Of a stretch of 64,000 bases of DNA, positions 37,144 to 48,098 are shown piece by piece (the first letter of the stretch is position 1; each line of letters starts with the position of its first letter). The stretch covers positions 806,001 through 870,000 of the forward strand of contig NZ_CP006821.1 in assembly GCF_000600085.1 (NCBI RefSeq), given 5' to 3'. This DNA comes from Helicobacter pylori oki112. GTDB lineage: Bacteria > Campylobacterota > Campylobacteria > Campylobacterales > Helicobacteraceae. The notes under the pieces were generated by a model. The model was not told the origin of the DNA and searched no databases. It saw nothing but the letters and a program-made list of their open reading frames with translations. The position numbers were made by a program, and so were the translations under genes.

Positions 37144-38237
37144 AACATGCCGCCTTTTTTGTGGGGCTTTTTATCGTTTTATTTTTAATGATAATGAAGC
37201 GCCAAACCCCCCCCTATGCTTTTGTGCACAATCAAACCCTTTCAACCAAAAGCCCCCCCTATTTCACACAGCTCACTATCCCTAAACCAAATGACGCTTT
37301 AAGCGTGCATGCGAGCGCTTTAATCAGCTTGCCTAACGATAACCTTTTGAGCGCTTATTTTAGCGGCACTAAAGAAGGGGCAAGGGATGTGAAAATCAGC
37401 GCGAATCTTTTTGATAGCAAGATCAATCGCTGGAGCGAAGCCTTCGTTATTTTAACCAAAGAAGAGCTTTCTTTTTATTCGCATGAATACATCAAAAAAC
37501 TAGGTAACCCCTTGCTTTTTTTGCATGACGATAAAATTTTGTTGTTTGTTGTAGGGGTGAGCATGGGCGGGTGGGCCACTTCTAAAATCTATCAACTTGA
37601 AAGCGCTTTAGAGCCGATTCGTTTTAAATTTGTGCAAAAACTCTCTTTAAGCCCTTTTTTAAACTTAAGCCATTTGATAAGGAATAAGCCTTTAAGCACC
37701 ACTGATGGCGGGTTTATGCTACCGCTCTATCACGAATTAGCCACCCAATACCCCTTGTTGTTGAAATTTGACCAACAAAATAACCCAAGAGAGCTTTTAA
37801 GGCCTAATGCCCTAAACCACAAGCTCCAGCCAAGCCTAACCCCCTTTAAAGATTGCGCTATCATGGCGTTTAGAAACCATTCTTTTAAAGATAGCCTCAT
37901 GCTAGAAACCTGTAAAACCCCCACTGCTTGGCAAAAACCCACGCTTACGAATTTGAAAAACTTGAATGACGCTTTGAATTTGATCAATTTAAACAAAGAA
38001 TTGTATTTGATCCACAACCCTAGCGATTTATCACTGCGCCGTAAAGAACTCCTGCTTTCTAAATTAGAAAACTCCAACTCGTTTAAAACCTTAAAGATTT
38101 TAGATAAAGCGAATGAAGTGAGTTACCCAAGCTATAGTCTTAATCCTCATTTTATAGATATTGTCTATACCTACAACCGCTCTCATATCAAACACATCCG
38201 TTTTAATATGGCTTATTTAAAATCCCTTCTCAAGTGA
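37119..38237 (+). CDS. Kdo hydrolase subunit, sialidase-like (HP0580-like)
   Basis: A 372-residue protein. One N-terminal helix ([16 protein letters not shown]) is followed by a periplasmic sialidase-like domain ([53 protein letters not shown]). HP0580 together with HP0579 has been shown to form the two-protein Kdo hydrolase that removes the outer Kdo sugar from H. pylori lipid A-core. The start is a TTG inside pyrC, and no ATG lies before the helix. The codons just past the helix carry a C8 (37207-37214) and a C7 (37253-37259) tract. Confidence 0.85.
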   Translation: MEHSRNRLKHAAFFVGLFIVLFLMIMKRQTPPYAFVHNQTLSTKSPPYFTQLTIPKPNDALSVHASALISLPNDNLLSAYFSGTKEGARDVKISANLFDSKINRWSEAFVILTKEELSFYSHEYIKKLGNPLLFLHDDKILLFVVGVSMGGWATSKIYQLESALEPIRFKFVQKLSLSPFLNLSHLIRNKPLSTTDGGFMLPLYHELATQYPLLLKFDQQNNPRELLRPNALNHKLQPSLTPFKDCAIMAFRNHSFKDSLMLETCKTPTAWQKPTLTNLKNLNDALNLINLNKELYLIHNPSDLSLRRKELLLSKLENSNSFKTLKILDKANEVSYPSYSLNPHFIDIVYTYNRSHIKHIRFNMAYLKSLLK

Positions 38238-38243
38238 TTAATC

Positions 38244-38795
38244 ATGTTTATACATTCTTCTTACACGCTGAGTTTTATATGGCTTTTTTTAATTTTCTTT
38301 TTTTTCAAAAATAAGCCATTGGGTTTGAGGTTTTCGCTCTCGTTTATAATCGTGATTTTAAGCAATATCGCTTTGAAAGACTCTCTATCGCTCAACGCCT
38401 TTTTAAGCAGTTTTACAGCCCCCTTAAGCCCCTTTAGCTGTCTTTTGATCCTTGCTTATGCACTCTTTTCTTGCCGTCTCCTCCAAAAGCCCCCTTTAGA
38501 AACCTTGCAATCTTATAGCGTCATGCTATTTTTTAGTTTGTTGCTCCTTATAGACATTTTAGGGTTTTTGCCTTTTTCAATCTACCATCATTTCATGGCT
38601 TCTCTGATTTTTAGCGCGCTTTTTTGTAGCAGTTTGTTTTTGAGCAGCCCCTTATTAGGCGTGATCGCTTTAGTAGCGTTATCCAGTTCGCTTTTGATGC
38701 GTTCTCATTTTCAAATCTTAGATTCTTTATTGGATTTCCCCTTGCTTCTTTTTGTCTTTTTTAAGACTTTATCTCTTGTTAAAAAAAGGTTATAG
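38244..38795 (+). CDS. Kdo hydrolase small membrane subunit (HP0579-like)
   Basis: A 183-residue, almost wholly hydrophobic protein with about five helices (YTLSFIWLFLIFFFF, LSFIIVILSNIAL, LLILAYALFSC, MLFFSLLLLIDILGFLPF, SLIFSALFCSSLFL). It has no recognisable catalytic motif. It lies six bases after the sialidase-like gene. The pair is known to be needed together for Kdo trimming in this species, so it is probably the membrane partner of that enzyme. Confidence 0.82.
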   Translation: MFIHSSYTLSFIWLFLIFFFFKNKPLGLRFSLSFIIVILSNIALKDSLSLNAFLSSFTAPLSPFSCLLILAYALFSCRLLQKPPLETLQSYSVMLFFSLLLLIDILGFLPFSIYHHFMASLIFSALFCSSLFLSSPLLGVIALVALSSSLLMRSHFQILDSLLDFPLLLFVFFKTLSLVKKRL

Positions 38796-38803
38796 TAACG
38801 CTT

Positions 38804-40849
38804 ATGAAATCCCTATCCCATGCCCTTTTTTCGCTCTTTTTAAAAGGTTTTTATTTCACCTTTTTTATGAGCTTGTTGTTTGTGTTTAATCGTATCGGCT
38901 TTATCCTTTATACAGGCTATTATAAGCATGCCTTAAAAAACCCTATTTTTGATGAAATCATCAAAACCCTATTCAATGGAGCCAGATACGATAATCGTGT
39001 GGTCTCAAGCTTATCGATTCTTTTTATCCTCATCGGGTTATTAGGGTTATTGGCCCCCAAACACCAAACCAGAATGCTTAATATTATGGCGTGTTTTTCT
39101 ATCGCTATTATTCTGTTTTTAAATATTGCGAACATTGTTTATTATGGCATTTATGGGAATGTGTTTGATGAAAATTTATTGGAATTTTTGCATGAAGACA
39201 CGCTCACGATTTTAAAAATGAGTGGGGAATACCCTATTCTTTCTAGTTTTTCACTCTTTGTAATCCTTAGCGTTTTAATTTCTTTTATCTATTTCAAACT
39301 CCAAAACGCCCTTTTTAAGTCCAAAAATGTTCATCAAACCATCAAACCCCTTAAAACTTTCATTTTATTCATTCTTTTTTCGCTCACGCAAATGTTTTAC
39401 ATTAACGCGCAATTGAGCTTTGTTGGCGCGTCTTTAGATCTCAGCATAGAGCCAGCCAAAGATCCTTTTTTAATGAAAATTACCCCCGGGGCGTTTCGCA
39501 ACCTTTATCTTTTGGCGCGCAATTACAGACAAAGCCATAACCTTAAATTCAGCGATTTTGCTAAAGAAACGCCTTTAGAAGTGGCGAAAAATTATTTCCA
39601 TCTTAAAGAAAACCCTTCAAACAACCTCTATGAGTTGCTAACTCAGACAAGCCACAACGATTCTCTTCAAACCATTCAACATGTTTTTTATATCGTTTCA
39701 GAGTCTTTGAGTTCATGGCATTTTGATCCAAAATTTGACGCCATCGGGCTAACGAGCGCTTTACAAGATCTGGTTAAAAAAGAGCATGCCTATATGCTTT
39801 CTGCTTTTATTGAAAGCGCCCCACGAACCGTTAAAAGCCTGGATGTCCAAATCACAGGCTTGCCTTATATTAATGATAACAATTTAGTCAATTCAGGAGT
39901 GATTCTTCCTAGCTTTCCTATGGCAATTGGCAATATCACAAAAACTCTGGGTTATAAAAACAACTTTTATTATGGGGGTAGCGGGATTTGGAACAAACTA
40001 ACCAGTTTCACCAAAAAACAAGGTTTTCACGCCCTCTATTTCAATAACCATCTCTTAGAATTTGCCAAGAACAAGCCCTACCCTAAGCCCATAGAGAGCA
40101 ACTGGGGAGTGCATGATAATATTTTATTTGACTATATTTTAGAAAACACCAACCCCAATGAAAAAACTTTCAGCATGGTCATGACTTTAAGTAATCATGC
40201 GATCAAAAACGTGAATCTCAAAGCCTTTGGCGTGCCTTTAGAAAAAATCCAAAAATTTGTAGAAAATACCCCCAAATCAGAAAATCTACCGGACGCTAAT
40301 TCTTTAGGGCATATTTACTGGTATGACAAAGTGGTAGTTGATTTCATTAAAAAAGCCAGCCAAAAATTCCCTAACTCGCTTTTTATCATCACAGGAGATC
40401 ATTTTGACAGGAGCTATGAATACGCTAAAAACGATTTATATACGATTAAATCCGTGCCGCTTATTTTATATGCCCCTACTTTAAAGCCTGAAACAATCAG
40501 TCAAGTCGGATCGCATTTAGACATCGCCCCTACGATTGTTGAATTAGTCGCTCCTGAAGGTTTTCCATTTGTGAGTTTTGGAAAGCCTTTATTTTCTAAC
40601 AATACAACAAACCCCCCAAGCCACCCCAATTACGCGCTAGGTTATGAAGCGATCGCTACCAAAGATTATTTTTATAACCCAAGTTTGGGGTTAAGGTATT
40701 TGAACGAAAGCCCTAAAGAGCCAGAGGATAAACAAAACGACAAGAAACAAAACGACAAAACAGAAGCTTCTAAGTTTTACCAGCAACTAGAATCCTTAAA
40801 AGCCCTTAGTTTTTACTTGCTCTATCATGGGGCTAATCTTAAAGATTGA
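38804..40849 (+). CDS. Sulfatase-fold phosphotransferase, LTA-synthase-like (HP0578-like)
   Basis: A 681-residue protein with about five N-terminal helices (residues 1-200), then an extracytoplasmic alkaline-phosphatase-fold domain. FYIVSESLSSWHF gives the first metal site. PRTVKSLDVQITGLPY gives the probable Thr nucleophile. Also present are FSMVMTLSNHAI and SLFIITGDHFDR (Asp/His metal ligands), then HLDIAPTIVELV. The family transfers glycerol-phosphate or ethanolamine-phosphate to cell-surface glycans, so LPS or membrane glycan modification is likely; the substrate is unknown. It is the last gene of the tight fliN-to-here series, just after the Kdo hydrolase genes. Confidence 0.8.
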   Translation: MKSLSHALFSLFLKGFYFTFFMSLLFVFNRIGFILYTGYYKHALKNPIFDEIIKTLFNGARYDNRVVSSLSILFILIGLLGLLAPKHQTRMLNIMACFSIAIILFLNIANIVYYGIYGNVFDENLLEFLHEDTLTILKMSGEYPILSSFSLFVILSVLISFIYFKLQNALFKSKNVHQTIKPLKTFILFILFSLTQMFYINAQLSFVGASLDLSIEPAKDPFLMKITPGAFRNLYLLARNYRQSHNLKFSDFAKETPLEVAKNYFHLKENPSNNLYELLTQTSHNDSLQTIQHVFYIVSESLSSWHFDPKFDAIGLTSALQDLVKKEHAYMLSAFIESAPRTVKSLDVQITGLPYINDNNLVNSGVILPSFPMAIGNITKTLGYKNNFYYGGSGIWNKLTSFTKKQGFHALYFNNHLLEFAKNKPYPKPIESNWGVHDNILFDYILENTNPNEKTFSMVMTLSNHAIKNVNLKAFGVPLEKIQKFVENTPKSENLPDANSLGHIYWYDKVVVDFIKKASQKFPNSLFIITGDHFDRSYEYAKNDLYTIKSVPLILYAPTLKPETISQVGSHLDIAPTIVELVAPEGFPFVSFGKPLFSNNTTNPPSHPNYALGYEAIATKDYFYNPSLGLRYLNESPKEPEDKQNDKKQNDKTEASKFYQQLESLKALSFYLLYHGANLKD

Positions 40850-40888
40850 CAAACTGGGTTTTTATTCCCTTAAACGCATGATTTTTGC

Positions 40889-40894
40889 TACAAT
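40889..40894 (+). promoter_or_regulatory. Extended -10 before folD
   Basis: TTTGCTACAAT, an extended -10, lies 28 bases before the folD start region, with AAGGAT just ahead of the ATG. Confidence 0.55.
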
Positions 40895-40922
40895 AATAGG
40901 ATTTTAATTATATAAAGGATAA

Positions 40923-41801
40923 ATGGGCATGCCAAATAGGGGCGTTGTTTTATTAGACGGGCAAGCGTTAGCTTATGATATAGAAAAAGATTTGAAAAAT
41001 AAAATCCAAACGATAACCGCACAAACGCATAAAAGCCCCAAACTAGCCGTGATTTTAGTGGGAAAAGACCCTGCGAGTATCACTTATATCAATATGAAGA
41101 TCAAAGCGTGCGAAAGGGTGGGCATGGATTTTGATTTAAAAACCCTCCAAGAAAATATTACTGAAGCCGAATTGCTGTCCTTCATTAAAGATTACAATAC
41201 CGATCAAAACATTTCAGGCGTTTTAGTCCAGCTCCCTTTGCCCAGACACATTGATACTAAAATGATTTTAGAAGCCATTGACCCAAACAAAGATGTGGAT
41301 GGTTTCCACCCCCTTAATATCGGCAAGCTCTGCACTCAAAAAGAATCGTTTCTGCCAGCCACCCCTATGGGCGTGATGCGTCTTTTAAAGCATTATCATA
41401 TTGAAATCAAGGGCAAGGATGTGGCGATTATTGGAGCGAGCAATATCATTGGAAAACCTTTGAGCATGCTCATGTTAAACGCTGGGGCTAGCGTGAGCGT
41501 GTGCCATATTTTGACTAAAGATATTAGTTTTTACACCCAAAACGCTGATATTGTCTGCGTGGGCGTGGGTAAGCCTGATTTGATTAAAGCGAGCATGTTA
41601 AAAAAAGGGGCTGTAGTGGTGGATATTGGGATCAATCATTTGAATGATGGGCGTATCGTGGGCGATGTGGATTTTACAAATGCGCAAAAAGTTGCCGGTT
41701 TTATCACCCCTGTGCCTAAAGGCGTGGGGCCTATGACGATCGTCTCGCTTTTAGAAAACACTCTCATCGCTTTTGAAAAACAACAAAGGAAGGGATTTTA
41801 A
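40923..41801 (+). CDS. folD: Methylenetetrahydrofolate dehydrogenase/cyclohydrolase
   Basis: About 290 residues. The bifunctional enzyme interconverts methylene-, methenyl- and formyl-THF for one-carbon supply. Signature segments are [18 protein letters not shown] (with catalytic Lys), [26 protein letters not shown] and the NADP site [27 protein letters not shown] is present as PKGVGPMT. A first ATG (40923) and a second (40929, MPNRG) are both plausible, and AAGGAT is better placed for the second. It shares its final base with the lepB start. Confidence 0.94.
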   Translation: MGMPNRGVVLLDGQALAYDIEKDLKNKIQTITAQTHKSPKLAVILVGKDPASITYINMKIKACERVGMDFDLKTLQENITEAELLSFIKDYNTDQNISGVLVQLPLPRHIDTKMILEAIDPNKDVDGFHPLNIGKLCTQKESFLPATPMGVMRLLKHYHIEIKGKDVAIIGASNIIGKPLSMLMLNAGASVSVCHILTKDISFYTQNADIVCVGVGKPDLIKASMLKKGAVVVDIGINHLNDGRIVGDVDFTNAQKVAGFITPVPKGVGPMTIVSLLENTLIAFEKQQRKGF

Positions 41802-42673
41802 TGAAATTTTTACGCTCTGTTTATGCATTTTGCTCCAGTTGGGTGGGGACGATTGTTATTGTGCTGTTGGTTATCTTTTTTATCGCGCAAGCCTTTATCA
41901 TTCCCTCTCGCTCTATGGTAGGCACGCTCTATGAGGGCGATATGCTCTTTGTCAAAAAGTTTTCTTACGGCATACCCATTCCTAAAATCCCATGGATTGA
42001 GCTTCCTGTTATGCCTGATTTTAAAAATAACGGGCATTTGATAGAGGGGGATCGCCCTAAGCGCGGCGAAGTGGTGGTGTTTGTCCCTCCCCATGAAAAA
42101 AAATCTTACTATGTCAAAAGGAATTTTGCCATTGGAGGCGATGAGGTGTTATTCACTAATGAGGGGTTTTATTTGCACCCTTTTGAGAGCGACATGGACA
42201 AAAATTACATTGCTAAACATTACCCTAACGCCATGACTAAAGAATTTATGGGTAAAATTTTTGTTTTAAACCCTTATAAAAGTGATCATCCAGGTATCCA
42301 TTACCAAAAAGACAATGAAACTTTCCACTTAATGGAGCAATTAGCCACTCAAGGTGCAGAAGCTAATATCAGCATGCAACTCATTCAAATGGAGGGCGAA
42401 AAGGTGTTTTATAAAAAAATCAATGACGATGAATTTTTCATGATCGGCGATAACAGAGACAATTCTAGCGACTCGCGCTTTTGGGGGAGTGTGGCTTATA
42501 AAAACATCGTGGGTTCGCCATGGTTTGTTTATTTCAGTTTGAGTTTAAAAAATAGCCTGGAAATGGATGCAGAAAACAACCCCAAAAAACGCTATCTGGT
42601 GCGTTGGGAACGCATGTTTAAAAGCGTTGAAGGCTTAGAAAAAATCATTAAAAAAGAAAAAGCAACGCCTTAA
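41801..42673 (+). CDS. lepB: Signal peptidase I
   Basis: A 290-residue leader peptidase. The N-terminal helix (GTIVIVLLVIFFIAQAFII) is followed by the catalytic serine in PSRSMVGTLYEGD, the catalytic lysine in SYYVKRNFAIGGDEV and the GDNRDNSSDSRFWG box. It removes Sec signal peptides on the outer face of the inner membrane. Its ATG overlaps the folD stop (TAATG). Confidence 0.96.
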   Translation: MKFLRSVYAFCSSWVGTIVIVLLVIFFIAQAFIIPSRSMVGTLYEGDMLFVKKFSYGIPIPKIPWIELPVMPDFKNNGHLIEGDRPKRGEVVVFVPPHEKKSYYVKRNFAIGGDEVLFTNEGFYLHPFESDMDKNYIAKHYPNAMTKEFMGKIFVLNPYKSDHPGIHYQKDNETFHLMEQLATQGAEANISMQLIQMEGEKVFYKKINDDEFFMIGDNRDNSSDSRFWGSVAYKNIVGSPWFVYFSLSLKNSLEMDAENNPKKRYLVRWERMFKSVEGLEKIIKKEKATP

Positions 42674-42681
42674 GGTTTTTT

Positions 42682-43380
42682 GTGCAATTTTTTGATTCCT
42701 CTTTAGAAAGTTTTATTACCACCTTAATGAAAATCCTAGCCCTTTTAATCGCTATCATAGGGCATGAGATCATGCATGGCTTGAGCGCGTTTTTATTTGG
42801 GGACAGGAGCGCTAAAAACGCTAATCGTTTGAGTTTAAACCCTATCAGGCATTTAGACATGATGGGTTCGGTGCTTTTACCGGCTTTATTACTCATTTTT
42901 CAAGCCCCTTTTTTGTTTGGGTGGGCTAAACCCGTGCCGGTGGATATGCGCTATATTGTCTCTCAAAAAGGTTCTCTAGCATGCGTAGTGGTGAGTTTAG
43001 CCGGGGTGGCTTATAATTTCACCTTGGCCGTTCTGCTCGCTTCCATCACGCATTGGAGCTTCCAACAACTAGGAATCAATGCTTTAAGCGTTGATGAATT
43101 GAATCTTTATCAGCTCGCTTTAGTAACCTTTCTCATTCAAGGCATTCTTTATAATCTTGTCTTAGGCGTTTTCAACAGCCTCCCTATTCCGCCTTTAGAC
43201 GGCTCCAAAGCGTTAGGCTTTTTGGCGTTGCATTTTAAAAGCGCGTTTCTATTGGAATGGTTTTCTAAAATGGAACGCTACGGCTTGTTGGTAGTGTTTA
43301 TTTTTTTGTTTATCCCCCCTTTATCGGAGTTTTTTATCCATGCACCTACAAGATTTTTATTTTCCTTACTCCTTTCTTAA
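42682..43380 (+). CDS. Site-2 protease family (M50) membrane metallopeptidase
   Basis: A 232-residue integral membrane protein with the zinc motif IIGHEIMHGLSAF and the second metal motif NSLPIPPLDGSKAL. About five to six helices are predicted. Such peptidases cleave within membranes in regulated proteolysis, but the substrate is unknown. The start is GTG at 42682, eight bases after lepB. A signal-peptide remnant degrader is a reasonable guess from the neighbour, no more. Confidence 0.85.
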   Translation: MQFFDSSLESFITTLMKILALLIAIIGHEIMHGLSAFLFGDRSAKNANRLSLNPIRHLDMMGSVLLPALLLIFQAPFLFGWAKPVPVDMRYIVSQKGSLACVVVSLAGVAYNFTLAVLLASITHWSFQQLGINALSVDELNLYQLALVTFLIQGILYNLVLGVFNSLPIPPLDGSKALGFLALHFKSAFLLEWFSKMERYGLLVVFIFLFIPPLSEFFIHAPTRFLFSLLLS

Positions 43381-43400
43381 TCTTTCATCAAGGAGAGTTT

Positions 43401-43862
43401 ATGAATAAGCCCTTAAAGTTTTCTCAAGTTTTTATAGGAAGCGATCATGCAGGGGTGCATCTTGCAGAGTTTGTTAAACATTTTTTAGAAGACAAGGATT
43501 TTAAGATCCAAGCTTTTTTACCCACCATGAGGGTGGATTACCCTGATTACGCCAAATTAGTGTGCCAAAAGGTCTTAGAAAATGCGCAAAGCTATGGCAT
43601 TTTAGTGTGCGCCACAGGGATAGGCATGAGCATGGGCGCTAATCGCTTTAAGGGTATTAGAGCCGCTTTGTGCCTTGATGCCTACATGGCTAAAATGACT
43701 CGCTTGCATAATAACGCTAATGTCTTGTGCTTGGGTGAAAAGATTAGCGGTATTGGCGTAACAGAAAGCATTTTAGAAGCGTTTTTCTCTACAGAATTTG
43801 AACAAGGCCGCCATGTGTTGCGCATCCAAAAGCTAGATGAATCGCTGAAATCATCAACCTAA
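43401..43862 (+). CDS. rpiB: Ribose-5-phosphate isomerase B
   Basis: A 153-residue RpiB/LacA-LacB family protein. The N-terminus IGSDHAGVHLAEFVKHFL, the catalytic cysteine in GILVCATGIGMSMGANR and the LDAYMAKMTRLHNNANVL segment are diagnostic. It interconverts ribose- and ribulose-5-phosphate. It was earlier mislabelled as a galactoside enzyme. GGAGAG lies just upstream of the ATG. Confidence 0.92.
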   Translation: MNKPLKFSQVFIGSDHAGVHLAEFVKHFLEDKDFKIQAFLPTMRVDYPDYAKLVCQKVLENAQSYGILVCATGIGMSMGANRFKGIRAALCLDAYMAKMTRLHNNANVLCLGEKISGIGVTESILEAFFSTEFEQGRHVLRIQKLDESLKSST

Positions 43863-43867
43863 TGTAG

Positions 43868-43873
43868 TATAAT
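43868..43873 (+). promoter_or_regulatory. -10 box before the coiled-coil membrane protein gene
   Basis: GTAGTATAATTAC lies 33 bases upstream of the ATG at 43907, followed by AAAAGGA near the start. Confidence 0.6.
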
Positions 43874-43906
43874 TACATCGTTTCGCTAAAAGGATATTTT
43901 AATAGA

Positions 43907-44239
43907 ATGTTTACCCAATGGTTTATCATCACTATCGCTATTGTTTTTATCCTTTATATGGGTGTGCGTACTTTCTTTTTTAAAACCGTGGCTAAACGGC
44001 AAGAACGCACCAACGCATCCATGAAGCTCACCTTACAAGAAGCTGAAATTTTGATCCAAAAACACCAATTGCAACTCCAAAGAGCTTTGGGTAATATTGA
44101 TATTCTTACCCAAGAAATGAGCTCGTTAAAAACAGAATTAAAAGCCCTTAAACAACGCAACTCTGAATACAAAGGCGAATCGGATAAATATAAAAATCGT
44201 ATTAAAGAATTGGAGCAAAAAATAGAAGCTCTCCTTTAA
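43907..44239 (+). CDS. Membrane-anchored coiled-coil protein (HP0573-like)
   Basis: A 110-residue protein. One N-terminal helix (WFIITIAIVFILYMGVRTFF) is followed by ~80 residues of continuous heptad-like coiled coil (ASMKLTLQEAEILIQKHQLQ, IDILTQEMSSLKTELKALKQ, YKNRIKELEQKIEALL). No enzyme motif is present and its function is unknown. It has its own promoter and lies between rpiB and apt. Confidence 0.75.
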   Translation: MFTQWFIITIAIVFILYMGVRTFFFKTVAKRQERTNASMKLTLQEAEILIQKHQLQLQRALGNIDILTQEMSSLKTELKALKQRNSEYKGESDKYKNRIKELEQKIEALL

Positions 44240-44245
44240 AAACGC

Positions 44246-44251
44246 TATAAT
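44246..44251 (+). promoter_or_regulatory. -10 box before apt
   Basis: AACGCTATAATAAA lies 45 bases upstream of the apt ATG, with AAAGGAAATCAAA before the start. Confidence 0.55.
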
Positions 44252-44296
44252 AAATCAAAATTCTACAACCAATCCGTTATATTAAAGGAAATCAAA

Positions 44297-44836
44297 ATGA
44301 ATGAAACGCTCAAAGAAGAACTTTTACAAAGCATCAGAGAAGTGAAAGACTACCCTAAAAAAGGGATTTTATTCAAAGATATTACCACGCTACTCAACTA
44401 CCCTAAACTCTTTAACAAACTCATTGACGCGCTCAAAAAACGCTATCTCGCTCTCAATATAGACTTTATCGTGGGTATTGAAGCGAGGGGGTTTATTTTA
44501 GGATCTGCTCTCGCTTATGCGCTTGGGGTGGGTTTTGTGCCTGTGAGGAAAAAGGGCAAACTCCCCGCACACACCCTGTCTCAAAGCTACAGCCTAGAAT
44601 ACGGGAGCGACAGCATAGAGATCCACTCTGACGCTTTTAGGGGGGTTAAGGGGGTAAGGGTGGTCTTAATTGATGATCTCTTAGCCACTGGAGGCACAGC
44701 TTTAGCGAGCCTTGAACTTATCAAAGCCCTACAAGCCGAATGCATAGAAGCATGCTTTTTGATAGGGTTAAAAGAATTACCGGGTATCCAACTTTTAGAA
44801 GAGCGAGTGAAAACCTTTTGTTTGTTAGAGTGCTAA
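44297..44836 (+). CDS. apt: Adenine phosphoribosyltransferase
   Basis: A 179-residue type I phosphoribosyltransferase that salvages adenine to AMP. It has YPKKGILFKDITTLL near the N-terminus, IVGIEARGFILGSALAYALG, and the PRPP loop VRVVLIDDLLATGGTALAS. The length is normal for bacterial Apt. It is followed within 14 bases by the dedA-type gene. Confidence 0.95.
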   Translation: MNETLKEELLQSIREVKDYPKKGILFKDITTLLNYPKLFNKLIDALKKRYLALNIDFIVGIEARGFILGSALAYALGVGFVPVRKKGKLPAHTLSQSYSLEYGSDSIEIHSDAFRGVKGVRVVLIDDLLATGGTALASLELIKALQAECIEACFLIGLKELPGIQLLEERVKTFCLLEC

Positions 44837-44850
44837 AATAAGGGTGAATT

Positions 44851-46967
<2,117 letters not shown>

Positions 46968-46968
46968 A

Positions 46969-48069
46969 ATGGGCTTGTCTGTAGGCATTGTGGGTTTGCC
47001 TAATGTGGGCAAATCCAGCACCTTTAACGCACTCACTAAAACCCAAAACGCAGAGAGTGCGAATTACCCTTTTTGCACCATTGAACCCAATAAAGCCATC
47101 GTGAATGTGCCTGATAGACGGCTTGATGCGTTGGCTCAAATCGTAAAGCCTGAACGCATTTTGCATTCTGTGGTGGAATTTGTGGATATTGCTGGGTTGA
47201 TTAAGGGAGCGAGCAAAGGGGAGGGTTTAGGCAATCAGTTTTTAGCCAATATCAAGGAATGCGAAGTGATCTTGCAAGTGGTGCGCTGTTTTGAAGATGA
47301 CAATATCACGCATGTGAACGACAAGATTGATCCTTTGAATGATATAGAGACCATTGAATTGGAGTTGATTTTAGCGGATATTGCCACTTTAGACAAAAGG
47401 ATCGATCGCTTGCAAAAAGCCTTAAAAAGCTCAAAAGACGCTAAAAATCTTTTAGAATGCGCTTTGAGTTTAAAAACGCATTTAGAAGAATTAAAGCCGG
47501 CGAAAACTTTCCCCTTGAATACAAGCGAGGCTTTTTTGGAGTTGGACAAGGAATTGCGTTTTTTATCTCATAAAAAAATGATCTATGTCGCTAATGTGGG
47601 CGAAGAAGATTTAAACGTGCTCAATGAGCATGCCAAAAAAGTCAAAAACCATGCGAAAGCCCAAAATAGCGAGTTTGTCGCCTTGTGCGCTAAATTGGAA
47701 GAAGAAATGGTTTCTATGAGTGGAGATGAAGTCAAAGAATTTTTGCAAAGTTTAGGCGTAGAAGAAAGTGGGCTAGAAAAGACCATTCGTTTGAGTTTTA
47801 AGGAATTAGGTTTGATCAATTATTTTACCGCTGGAGTCAAGGAAGTGCGATCATGGACGATTAAAAAAGGCTCTAGCACGCCTGTGGCTGCTGGGGTGAT
47901 CCATAAGGATTTTGAAAAAGGCTTTATCAGAGCTGAAACCATCAGTTATGATGATTTTATCGCTTATAAGGGCGAAGCCGGAGCGAAAGAAAAGGGAGCG
48001 TTACGCATTGAAGGTAAGGATTATATCGTTCAAGATGGCGATGTGTTGCATTTTCGCTTCAATGTTTAG
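46969..48069 (+). CDS. ychF: Ribosome-binding ATPase YchF
   Basis: A 366-residue Obg-family P-loop protein. G1 is GIVGLPNVGKSSTFNAL, G2/G3 is YPFCTIEPN and VDIAGLIKGASKGEGLGNQF, and a helical middle and C-terminal TGS/ubiquitin-like domain (GALRIEGKDYIVQDGDVLHF) follow. YchF binds ribosomes and hydrolyses ATP rather than GTP. It immediately follows pepA. Confidence 0.95.
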   Translation: MGLSVGIVGLPNVGKSSTFNALTKTQNAESANYPFCTIEPNKAIVNVPDRRLDALAQIVKPERILHSVVEFVDIAGLIKGASKGEGLGNQFLANIKECEVILQVVRCFEDDNITHVNDKIDPLNDIETIELELILADIATLDKRIDRLQKALKSSKDAKNLLECALSLKTHLEELKPAKTFPLNTSEAFLELDKELRFLSHKKMIYVANVGEEDLNVLNEHAKKVKNHAKAQNSEFVALCAKLEEEMVSMSGDEVKEFLQSLGVEESGLEKTIRLSFKELGLINYFTAGVKEVRSWTIKKGSSTPVAAGVIHKDFEKGFIRAETISYDDFIAYKGEAGAKEKGALRIEGKDYIVQDGDVLHFRFNV

Positions 48070-48098
48070 TCTGTCTTATTACTAATTTCTCATAAGAA

